From Candidatus Segetimicrobium genomatis (GTDB lineage Bacteria > Sysuimicrobiota > Sysuimicrobiia > Sysuimicrobiales > Segetimicrobiaceae): a stretch of 7,557 nt of DNA. The notes under the pieces are model-generated. The model was not told where the DNA came from, searched no databases, and saw only the letters and a list, made by a program, of their open reading frames with translations. The translations under genes and the position numbers were made by a program. Of this stretch, positions 1 through 7,000 are shown piece by piece. The stretch is taken from positions 1-7,557 of the forward strand of contig VBAO01000125.1 of assembly GCA_005883865.1 (NCBI GenBank). The letters run 5' to 3'. Each line of letters starts with the position of its first letter. Position 1 is the first letter of the stretch.

Positions 1-655
1 TGACGATCCGGTCCGAATACTTGAAGACGACGTCCATGTCGTGCTCCACAATGACCGCGCTGAGGCCCCTCGATCTCACCACCGACTCGATCCGGTCCAT
101 GATCTGCGCCTTCTCCCGCGTGCCGACCCCGCTCGTCGGCTCGTCGAGGAGGATCAACCTCGGCCGGAGCGCGTACGCGACCGCGACGTCGAGCAATTTG
201 CGCTCGCCCTGCGACAGCTGGCCGGCCGGCACGTCCCGCTTGGGCGTGAGGCCGAATTCCTCCAGCACGCCGAGCGCCTGGTCCCTCGCCCCCCGATCGA
301 GCTCCACCAGCGACGCGGCCCGGCCCACCTTCCCCTCCCGCGAGAAGATCGCCAGCCGGACGTTGTCGAGCGTGGTGAGCAGGTCGAACAGGTTGACGAT
401 CTGGAAGCTGCGGGCGATCCCGGCCTTGATCCGGCCGTACACCGGGAGGGAGGTCACCTCCTGTCCCTGGAAACGGATCGTTCCGGCATCGGGCTGCAGG
501 AGGCCGGTGATCAGGTTGACCAGGGTGGTCTTCCCGGCTCCGTTCGATCCGACCAGGGCCACGAGCTGCGTCTCGTCGATGGAGAAGTTCACGCCGTCGA
601 CCGCATGCATGTCCCCAAAAGACTTCTTGAGGCCCTCGGTCGCGAGCAGCGGCAC
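1..655 (-). CDS. livG: Branched-chain amino acid (HAAT) ABC transporter ATP-binding protein, LivG-type, C-terminus cut by window edge
   Basis: This is the cytoplasmic ATPase that powers a Liv/HAAT-type importer together with LivH and LivM. 218 residues are visible, and about 30-40 C-terminal residues lie beyond position 1. All ABC ATPase motifs are intact: Walker A GSNGAGKT (36-43), Q-loop in RSFQ (Gln85), signature LSQGE (147-151), Walker B LILLDE (167-172), a D-loop region starting SGVGTREK, and the H-loop in VEHDMDVV (His205). The sequence around the Q-loop (IARSFQIVNLF) and EHDMDVV favour LivG over LivF. I chose the GTG at 655 because it follows a perfect AGGAGG 7 bases upstream and lies one base past the livM stop (TGAGGTG). 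An ATG at codon 16 would lose the first strand of the fold. The transported substrate cannot be told from the ATPase. Confidence 0.93.
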   Translation of the reverse strand, partial: MPLLATEGLKKSFGDMHAVDGVNFSIDETQLVALVGSNGAGKTTLVNLITGLLQPDAGTIRFQGQEVTSLPVYGRIKAGIARSFQIVNLFDLLTTLDNVRLAIFSREGKVGRAASLVELDRGARDQALGVLEEFGLTPKRDVPAGQLSQGERKLLDVAVAYALRPRLILLDEPTSGVGTREKAQIMDRIESVVRSRGLSAVIVEHDMDVVFKYSDRIV

Positions 656-656
656 C

Positions 657-1631
657 TCAGTCCCTCCTCGGCTTCCCCGCGAAGCGCGCGAGGGCGCCCA
701 TGATCCCGGCGGGCATGACCAGCACCAGAATCACCAGGATCACGCCGAGCAGCAACTGCCAGTACTCCGTCCGCCCGACCGCGTACGCCTTGAGATAGTT
801 GAAGACCACCGCTCCCACGGCGGGCCCGGTGAAGGTCCGGAATCCCCCCAGCACGGTCATGAACACGATCTCGCCTGAGAACGGCCAGTAGAGCGCCTCG
901 GGCGTCGCCAGACCGTTCAGCGGAGCCCACAGCGCCCCCGCGAGCCCGGTGAAGGCCCCCGAGATCACGAAGGCGATCCACCGATGGCGTCGGACCCGAA
1001 TCCCGATGAACTCCGCCCTGACTTCGTTGTCGCGAATCGCCTCGAGCGACTTCCCGAAGGGAGAGTGCACGATCAGCCACATCACGGCCAGGCTGAGGCC
1101 GAAGACCACGAGCACGTAATAGTAGTAGCCGTGGGCGAGGAACGCCACTTTGTCCCCGGAGGACGGGATGATCCCGCTCAGCAGGGACGGCGTGGGCACC
1201 CGGATCCCGTCCGTGCCCCCGGTCACCCAGAAGAACTTCAGCGCGAGGCTCCACAGGACTTGCGACAGCGCAAGCGTCAGGATGGAGAAGAAGATCTTGG
1301 TGTACCGCACACAGATGAAGCCAAAGAGGGCCGCGATCACCCCGCCGGAGCCGAGCCCGCCGACCAGGAAGGCTTCCATGGAGGTGGCGTGCAGGTATTT
1401 CACGACGAAGCCGGCGACGTAGGCGGCCGTCCCGAAATAGGCCGAGTGGCCGAACGACAGCAACCCGGTATAGCCCAGGAGCACATTGAACGCGAGCGCC
1501 GCGATGGCCATGACCAACCCGTAGGACAGCAGAATCGTCTGGTACGACGACGCGACGTACGGGAAGGCGAGCAGGGCGAGCCCGACCAGCCCCAGCGCGA
1601 TCATCGCCTTCGGGATCGCGATCGCCCGCAT
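657..1631 (-). CDS. livM: Branched-chain amino acid (HAAT) ABC transporter permease, LivM-type
   Basis: This is one of the two inner-membrane permease subunits that form the translocation path of a Liv/HAAT importer. The 324-residue length fits the family. The N-terminus is a hydrophobic helix (about 10-24) and the rest is a series of hydrophobic segments. Family hallmarks are GYTGLLSFGHSAYFG (53-67) and the cytoplasmic coupling region FGKSLEAIRDNEVRAE (AIRDNE at 198-203), which is followed by the usual AFVISGAFTGLAGAL stretch. Late in the protein, VLGGFRTFTGPAVGAVVF matches the conserved GG-GT--GP-GA pattern. The ATG at 1631 lies two bases after the livH stop. A GTG at 1637 would instead give a 4-base GTGA overlap and two extra residues. 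Neither start has a clear Shine-Dalgarno, so translation is probably coupled to livH. The open frame continues upstream through livH out of frame, but that extension is not coding. Confidence 0.94.
   Translation of the reverse strand: MRAIAIPKAMIALGLVGLALLAFPYVASSYQTILLSYGLVMAIAALAFNVLLGYTGLLSFGHSAYFGTAAYVAGFVVKYLHATSMEAFLVGGLGSGGVIAALFGFICVRYTKIFFSILTLALSQVLWSLALKFFWVTGGTDGIRVPTPSLLSGIIPSSGDKVAFLAHGYYYYVLVVFGLSLAVMWLIVHSPFGKSLEAIRDNEVRAEFIGIRVRRHRWIAFVISGAFTGLAGALWAPLNGLATPEALYWPFSGEIVFMTVLGGFRTFTGPAVGAVVFNYLKAYAVGRTEYWQLLLGVILVILVLVMPAGIMGALARFAGKPRRD
663..668 (-). promoter_or_regulatory. Ribosome binding site of livG (AGGAGG)
   Basis: A perfect AGGAGG lies inside the 3' end of livM, 7 bases before the GTG at 655. 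It fixes the GTG as the livG start. It also suggests livG is translated independently as well as by coupling to livM, whose stop codon falls between this site and the start. Confidence 0.8.
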
Positions 1632-1633
1632 GC

Positions 1634-2485
1634 TCACTGCCGGCTGAACAGCCCTGCCGGCCGCGTCACCAGGACGATCGCGGCCATCATGTAGAGCACG
1701 GCCAACTCGAGCTCCGGGAAGAAGGTGATCGCCAGGGTCCTGACGAGGGCGACGATGAAGGCGCCGACCAGCGCCCCCTCCAGGCTGCCCAGCCCTCCGA
1801 TCACCACGACCACGAACGAGATGACCAGCGCGTCGACGCCCATGCCCAGCACCGCTCCCTGAATCGGGACGACGATCGCGCCGGCGAGCCCGGCCATCAG
1901 GCAGCCGAGGGCAAACGCCTGCACGTAGACGCTCCGCACGCTGATGCCCATGGCGGACGCCATGCGGCGGTCCTGCGCGGTGGCCCTCAGCACGACCCCG
2001 AACTTGGTCCGATAGACGAACGCCCACAGGAGGCCGGCCGTGACCAATCCGATCGCGATCACCAGGAGGTTGTAGTTCGGATACACCGAGCCGAGGATCG
2101 ACGAGCTCCCAAACGCGCTCCACAGCGTGCTGGCCGAGAGCGGCGTCGGCCCCCACACAAATCGGGTCGCATCCTCGAGGATCAGGAGCAGCCCAAAGGT
2201 CATCAGGAGCTGGTACTCCTCCGCCCGGGTGTAGAGGGGCCGGAGCAGCGTGGGTTCGATCGCCGCCCCCACGGCGGCCACCGCGAGGGCGGCGACCGGC
2301 AGCAGGAGCAGGAGGAACGCCGGGGGGACGCTCGCGGCCGCGACCCCGACGGCCCACGCCATCACAAACGCCCCGAGCATGTAGAGGTTGCCGTGGGCCA
2401 GATTGACGATCCGCATGACGCCGTAGAGGAACAGCACGGCGGTGTTCAAGAGGACGTTCAGCAGTTGCACGACCGCCGCGGCCAC
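1634..2485 (-). CDS. livH: Branched-chain amino acid (HAAT) ABC transporter permease, LivH-type
   Basis: This is the second membrane permease subunit, partner of LivM. At 283 residues it is slightly shorter than the usual length of about 290. Family marks are YGVMRIVNLAHGNLYMLGA (21-39), the coupling loop RATAQDRRMASAMGI (167-181) followed by a hydrophobic GCLMAGLAGAI segment, and GGLGSLEGALVGA (230-242). It ends in the typical RPAGLFS. The GTG start at 2485 is supported by AGGGGAG 7 bases upstream and by an in-frame TAG at 2498-2500 that rules out a longer protein. The first helix looks short: in relatives, a segment such as L-S-V-G-L-T-L-I sits between AVLFL (16-20) and YGVM (21-24), and here it is absent. 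The reading frame is otherwise intact. The gene heads livH-livM-livG and follows the oxidoreductase gene by 83 bp on the same strand. Confidence 0.93.
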   Translation of the reverse strand: MAAAVVQLLNVLLNTAVLFLYGVMRIVNLAHGNLYMLGAFVMAWAVGVAAASVPPAFLLLLLPVAALAVAAVGAAIEPTLLRPLYTRAEEYQLLMTFGLLLILEDATRFVWGPTPLSASTLWSAFGSSSILGSVYPNYNLLVIAIGLVTAGLLWAFVYRTKFGVVLRATAQDRRMASAMGISVRSVYVQAFALGCLMAGLAGAIVVPIQGAVLGMGVDALVISFVVVVIGGLGSLEGALVGAFIVALVRTLAITFFPELELAVLYMMAAIVLVTRPAGLFSRQ

Positions 2486-2568
2486 GGTTGGGCTCCCCTA
2501 TTCCCCGTGCCCCGAGATCTGTCCTCTCCCCCGCCCATCCCCCATCCGGGCGTCGCTCGTGAGGACGG
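2486..2568 (-). other. Intergenic leader between the oxidoreductase gene and livH, rich in G-runs
   Basis: This 83-bp spacer, read on the minus strand, contains six runs of three to five G (2539-2543, 2534-2536, 2528-2532, 2510-2513, 2503-2506, 2495-2498). The last forms the livH ribosome binding site. I see no convincing sigma-70 promoter, terminator hairpin or U-tract. The spacer could be transcribed as part of one message or carry a weak promoter; the sequence does not decide. Confidence 0.4.
2493..2499 (-). promoter_or_regulatory. Ribosome binding site of livH (AGGGGAG)
   Basis: AGGGGAG lies 7 bases before the GTG at 2485. It overlaps the in-frame stop TAG and so supports this GTG as the only reasonable start. 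It is also the last of a row of G-runs in the leader. Confidence 0.65.
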
Positions 2569-3975
2569 TCAGTCCACGTCGAAGAGGTTGTTCAACGATT
2601 CCGCCAGCGCCGGATGCGCAAAGATCGCGTCCCTGAGCGCCGTGTACGGCAGCCGGCCCAGCATGGCGACCTCCACCATGCTCATCACCTCGCCGCCGGA
2701 GACGCCGAGGATCGCGCACCCCAGGACCTGGCCGGTGTCCTGATCGACGACCGCCTTCATGAATCCTCGCGGCTCATCCATCTCGGCCGCCCGCGCCACG
2801 GACTTCATCGGCATCTTGTAGACTCGGACGGCGCGGCCCTCGCGTTTGGCCTCCGTCTCGCTCACCCCGACCCGCCCCAATTCCGGATCGATGTACACGG
2901 TGTACGGCACCAGGCGGCCCTTCGTCGTCGCGTTCCCCCCGCGGAGCAGGTTCGTTTCGATGATGCGGAAGTCGTCGTACGAGATATGGGTGAAGGCGGG
3001 GCCCCCCTTGACGTCCCCGAGGGCGTAGACGCCCGGCGCGGACGTCTCCAGCCGCTCGTTGACCTTGATGAAGCCGCCGGCGTCGCCCTCCACTCCGGCC
3101 GCGGGGAGGTTGAGATGGTCAGTGTTGGGCGCCCTCCCGGTCGCGAGGAGCAGGTGCGAACCGGCGAGCTCGCGAGGCCGGGGGTCCGTGGCCCCGCGCA
3201 CCATCAGGCGGATCCCCCCGCCGGGGGAGCGCTCCACCCGCTGGGCCTCCGTGTCCGGCAGCACGTCGATCTCGTCCTCGCGCAAGATCTTGGCGACCTC
3301 CTCGGAGACGTCGGGGTCCTCGCGCGGGAGCACCCGGGCGGCCCGCTGGACGATCGTCACCCCGCTCCCGAAGCGGCGAAACATCTGGGCGAACTCGAGC
3401 CCGCAGTATCCGCCGCCCAGCACCAGGAGATGCGGCGGGACGGCATCCAACTCCATCACGGACGTCGAGGTGAGATGCGGCACGCCGTCCAACCCCGGGA
3501 GCGGGGGGAGGGCGGGACGCGCCCCCGTGTTGATGAAGACCAGAGGGGCGGTCAGGGGGCGTTGCCCCCCTGCATTGACGCGCACGTCGACCGACCGGGG
3601 GCCGGTGAACCGGGCGTCTCCCATGATCAGCTCCAACCCATCGGTCCGCTGAAGCCCCCGCTCGCCGCCGCTTCGGAAGACGTCCACGATATGTCGCTTC
3701 CGTTCGCGGACCCCGGCCATGTCGACGGCGACGGGGCCCGTTCGCACGCCGTAGTCGGCCGCGCGCCGGGCGAGGTAGGCGATCCGCGCGCTCGCCACCA
3801 TGGTCTTGGTCGGCGTGCACCCCTCGTTCACGCAGGTCCCGCCCACGTGCTCCCGCTCGATGAGGGCCGTTTTCCGTCCCGCGCGGGCCAGGGCTCTGGC
3901 CAGCGGGGTCCCCGCCTGGCCCGAGCCAATCACGATGGCATCGTACCGCTGCCCGTCCCCCACCGTTGCGGTCAC
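2569..3975 (-). CDS. FAD-dependent pyridine nucleotide-disulfide oxidoreductase, mercuric-reductase-like without metal-binding extensions
   Basis: This is a 468-residue cytosolic flavoenzyme of the glutathione reductase/lipoamide dehydrogenase/MerA superfamily, passing electrons from NAD(P)H through FAD to a redox-active disulfide. Visible in order: FAD-binding GSGQAG (17-22) with Glu40 at the end of the second strand, the redox pair CVNEGC (Cys48, Cys53) followed by TPTK, the NAD(P)-binding GGGYCGLE (187-194), an ATGRAPNTD motif, the second FAD contact YALGDV, and a C-terminal dimerisation domain with the His454-Pro/Glu459 dyad (FAHPALAES). The TPTKTMVASA variant is typical of proteins databases call mercuric-reductase-like. 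It has neither the N-terminal HMA domain nor the C-terminal cysteine pair needed for Hg(II) handling in true MerA, so mercury reduction is unlikely. Start: GTG at 3975 with AAGGGGGG 6 bases upstream. The natural substrate is unknown. It may lead the liv operon downstream. Confidence 0.92.
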   Translation of the reverse strand: MTATVGDGQRYDAIVIGSGQAGTPLARALARAGRKTALIEREHVGGTCVNEGCTPTKTMVASARIAYLARRAADYGVRTGPVAVDMAGVRERKRHIVDVFRSGGERGLQRTDGLELIMGDARFTGPRSVDVRVNAGGQRPLTAPLVFINTGARPALPPLPGLDGVPHLTSTSVMELDAVPPHLLVLGGGYCGLEFAQMFRRFGSGVTIVQRAARVLPREDPDVSEEVAKILREDEIDVLPDTEAQRVERSPGGGIRLMVRGATDPRPRELAGSHLLLATGRAPNTDHLNLPAAGVEGDAGGFIKVNERLETSAPGVYALGDVKGGPAFTHISYDDFRIIETNLLRGGNATTKGRLVPYTVYIDPELGRVGVSETEAKREGRAVRVYKMPMKSVARAAEMDEPRGFMKAVVDQDTGQVLGCAILGVSGGEVMSMVEVAMLGRLPYTALRDAIFAHPALAESLNNLFDVD

Positions 3976-3981
3976 GCGGAG

Positions 3982-3989
3982 CCCCCCTT
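3982..3989 (-). promoter_or_regulatory. Ribosome binding site of the oxidoreductase gene (AAGGGGGG)
   Basis: A purine-rich AAGGGGGG lies 6 bases before the GTG at 3975. It favours that start over the in-frame GTG at 3963, which has no comparable site. The longer open frame upstream of this point is antisense to the cyclase gene and has no coding support. Confidence 0.55.
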
Positions 3990-4047
3990 CGCGTCGGCAA
4001 GCCTGAGCGCCGAGGCGTGCTTCGTGGTGGGGACCCCCCGTACCCGC

Positions 4048-4053
4048 TATACT
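4048..4053 (+). promoter_or_regulatory. Candidate -10 element (TATACT) for the cyclase/ATPase/TPR gene
   Basis: TATACT is one base from the sigma-70 consensus TATAAT and stands out in GC-rich surroundings. Transcription from it would begin near 4060, giving a leader of only about a dozen bases before the ATG at 4072. The sequence 17 bases upstream (TGGTGG) is a poor -35 match, so activation or another sigma factor is possible. Confidence 0.45.
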
Positions 4054-4060
4054 GAACTCC

Positions 4061-4066
4061 GAGGGA
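4061..4066 (+). promoter_or_regulatory. Likely ribosome binding site of the cyclase/ATPase/TPR gene (GAGGGA)
   Basis: GAGGGA sits 5 bases before the ATG at 4072. It is a moderate Shine-Dalgarno match, and it supports this ATG over any start in the long open frame upstream, which runs antisense to the oxidoreductase gene. Confidence 0.5.
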
Positions 4067-4071
4067 ACCGA

Positions 4072-7000
4072 ATGATCGTCTGCCCGCGATGCGGAAAAGA
4101 GAATCCACCGGCCGCACGCTTCTGCATGGGGTGCGCCGCGAAACTCTCCCAGGGCTGCGCGGTGTGCGGCGCGGACAACCCCCTGGGGACACACTTCTGC
4201 CTTCGCTGCGGCGCGCCGCTGGCGCCGGCCGCCACCGCGGAACGGCGGGTCGTGAGCATCCTCTTCGCCGATATCGTCGGATCGACGTCCTTGGCCGCCC
4301 GGCTCGACCCCGAACAAGTGCGGGCGATCATCGGAGAGTACTTCCTGGCCATGCGCGAGGAGGTCGCCCAATATGGGGGGACCGTCGAGAAGTTCGTCGG
4401 CGACGCCATCATGGCCGTGTTCGGCCTGCCCCAGGCCCACGAGGACGATCCCGAGCGGGCCGTCCGGACGGCGGCGGCCATGCAGCGGCGGATCGTCTCG
4501 CTCCGGGCGAAGCTCGAAGATCTCCATATCCGCATCGGGATCAGCACGGGGGAAGTGATCGCCGATCCTCAGGCGGTCCGGTCGCGAGAGCTCATGGTGA
4601 CCGGAGAAATCGTGAACCTGGCCGCCCGCCTCCAACAGCAGGCGCCCCCCGACACCATCGTCGTGGACGAACGCACCCACGCGGCCATCAAGGCCATCGC
4701 GCGCGTTGAGCCCCTCCCGGCGGCCGGCGCGGGCGATTTCCCGGATCGGCCCCGCTGGCGGGTCCTGGAGCTCGTGGACCGGCCGGCGGCCAAATGGCTG
4801 TCGGCTCCCCTGCTCGGGCGCGCGGACGAGGTGCAGCTGCTGGTCACCCTGTACCGGCGGACGGTGGAGAACCGGAAGCACCAGCTCATCACCCTGATCG
4901 GCGCCGCCGGCGTGGGCAAGAGTCGCCTGGCCGAGGAGGTCTTGAGCGTCCTGGGCCGGGGCCCGACCCCGCCCAACGTGTTGCGGGGACGGTGCCCCGC
5001 CTACGGGGAAGGCCTGACCTACTGGCCGCTGGCCGAGATGCTGAAGCAGGAATGCCGCATCCTGGACAGCGATCCCCCCGCGGTCGTGACAGAAAAGCTG
5101 CACGCGGGGATCCATCCGGTGCGCTTCCCCGCCCTCGGCGCGGAGGACGTCCACACGATCCTCGGCGGCCTCGGGACGATTCTCGGCCGCAAGCTCGCCG
5201 ATCAGCGCGCCGGCTTTCCCGATCCGAGAGACGCCGGAGACCCGCGATCGAGCGGCGCCAGCCTGTTGCAATCCCTCAAGGCGTTCCTCCTGGCCAAAGC
5301 GCATTCCCAACCGTTGGTGCTCCTCTTTGAGGATCTCCACTGGGGCGAGGAGAGTTTGCTGGAACTGATCGAGCACTTCGCCATCCGCGGCGCGGACGCG
5401 CCGATCTTCATCCTGTGCCTGGCGCGGCCGGAGCTCCTCGAGCGACGCCCGGAATGGGGAGCCCGCATCCGCAACTACACGGCGATCTCCATCTCCGCGC
5501 TCTCCCTGGAGCACAGCCGTCTCCTCATGGCGGAGCTCCTCGACGGAGAGGCCGTTCCCACCGATGTCCGGGAGGCGATCCTCACGAAAGCGGAGGGCAA
5601 TCCCTTCTTCATCGAAGAGATCCTCCGCATGCTCATCGACGGCGGCAGCCTGGTGCGCGCCGAAGGGGGATGGCGCTGGACGGCCTATCCCCTCGAGATC
5701 CGGCTGCCGGATACGATCCACGGCATCCTCGCCTCCCGGCTCGACCTGCTCCCTCCCCTCGAGAAGCGCGTGATCCAGGATGCCTCGGTCGCCGGTCGGA
5801 TCTTTTGGTTCGGCACGTTGACCGCCGCGGGGCTGCACGCGGCCGAGGCGGCCGCGGCGCTGGAGCGCCTCCAGGAACGGGATCTGGTGGAGGAACTCAC
5901 CGGCTCCACCTTGGCGGGCGAACGGGAATTTGCGTTCAAGCACGCCCTCATTCCCGACGTGGCGTATTCCACGCTGCCCAAAGCCGCGCGCAGCATCAAG
6001 CATCTCGGGTTCGCGGAGTGGCTGGAGCGGACCGCGCAGCACAACGATGAGTTCCTGGAACTCCTGGCCCACCACTACGAGCACGCATGGCAGTACAAGT
6101 TCGAGACCGGCGAGCGGGCGGAACCCATCGCGCGCAAGGCGATTCAGGCCATCCGCAACGCGGGGGCCAGGGCGACGGCCCTGGGCACGCTGCCGGAAGC
6201 CCGCCGGCTCTATGAGCGCGGCCTCGAGATCCTGTACACCGCCGGCCTGGAGAAGGACACCCCGCTCTTTCTCGAACTGCTGACGGATCGCACGGAGGTC
6301 GTCAAGTGGCTGTTGTCTCCGGACGTCGTGTTCAGCGACACGCAGACCGTGGTGCAACTGGCGCCCACGATTGGACGCCAGGATCTGCTGGCCCGCGCCT
6401 TTCTGAATCGCGCATTCGCGGAATTCGACCGCGGGCGATTACTGCCGGCGGAAGACGCCCTGCGGCATGCGGAGCGATTGTTTCGCACCCTCGACGACGG
6501 TCAGGGGGAAGCCGAAGCGCTCGAGATGTTGGGGGTCATCACGGAGGATCTCCGAGGGAAGCTGACGACCGCGGGGAAGGCCTACCGCCAGACGTTGGAC
6601 CTGTATCGGACCATGGGAAACGCGCAGGGCGTGGCCAGGACCCTGGCGCGGCTCGGCCGGTGCCTGCTGAATGCCGGGCGCCTCGATGAGGCCGCCGGCG
6701 TCCTCGCCGAGGCGCGAGCGGTCGCCAACGACGGCGACGCGCTCGTGAGCCTCGGCATTCTGGCGCATCTGCGAGGGCACTCGAGTGACGCCATCCGATG
6801 GTACCGCGACGCGATTTCGGCGTGCCTCCGGCGGGGCGATCTCCTGGGAAGCGCCCACGCCCATCGCCACCTGGCCTTTCATTACCTCCGCCTCCGGCAA
6901 CCCGACGAAGCGGAGCGCGCCTTCCAGCGCGCGCGGGCGCTGCGTTCCGAGCACGGGGCGAAGTCGGAGTCCCCCGGCATTCTCCGCGGGCTCGCGGAGG

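Larger units (their letters stand above)
3976..4071. promoter_or_regulatory. Divergent intergenic region between the oxidoreductase and cyclase genes
   Basis: These 96 bp separate two genes read away from each other and so must hold, or lie close to, the promoters of both. The plus-strand side has TATACT at 4048-4053. On the minus strand the same spot reads TATAGC, a poorer match. I found no strong inverted repeat that would mark an operator; the best is a 5-bp TCGGC/GCCGA pair, which is weak. Confidence 0.6.

Noticed and set aside
21..878. Plus-strand open frames opposite livG and the end of livM
   Set aside because: livG has all its ABC motifs on the minus strand. The plus-strand translations are Ser/Arg/Pro-rich with no family resemblance, typical antisense shadows in high-GC DNA.
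1632..2357. N-terminal extension of livM giving a 566-residue protein
   Set aside because: The extension is livH read in the wrong frame, Arg/Gly/Pro-rich, while livH itself is clearly coding over the same bases. LivM homologues start at about this ATG.
2569..3975. Annotation of the oxidoreductase as merA and the region as a mercury resistance locus
   Set aside because: There is no HMA domain, no C-terminal cysteine pair and no merR, merT or merP nearby.
2614..4071. 486 codons of open plus-strand frame upstream of and in frame with the cyclase gene, antisense to the oxidoreductase
   Set aside because: The translation is low-complexity Arg/Gly/Pro/His-rich and resembles no domain. The zinc ribbon and ribosome binding site put the start at 4072. 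Both genes use the same triplet boundaries, so stops appear on the opposite strand only where TTA, CTA or TCA codons occur, which are rare in such GC-rich genes.
3976..6357. Minus-strand open frame running through the cyclase gene and in frame into the oxidoreductase (1,262 codons in total)
   Set aside because: Same phase effect as above. The oxidoreductase fold begins at the GTG at 3975 with its own ribosome binding site, and the upstream translation has no recognisable domain.
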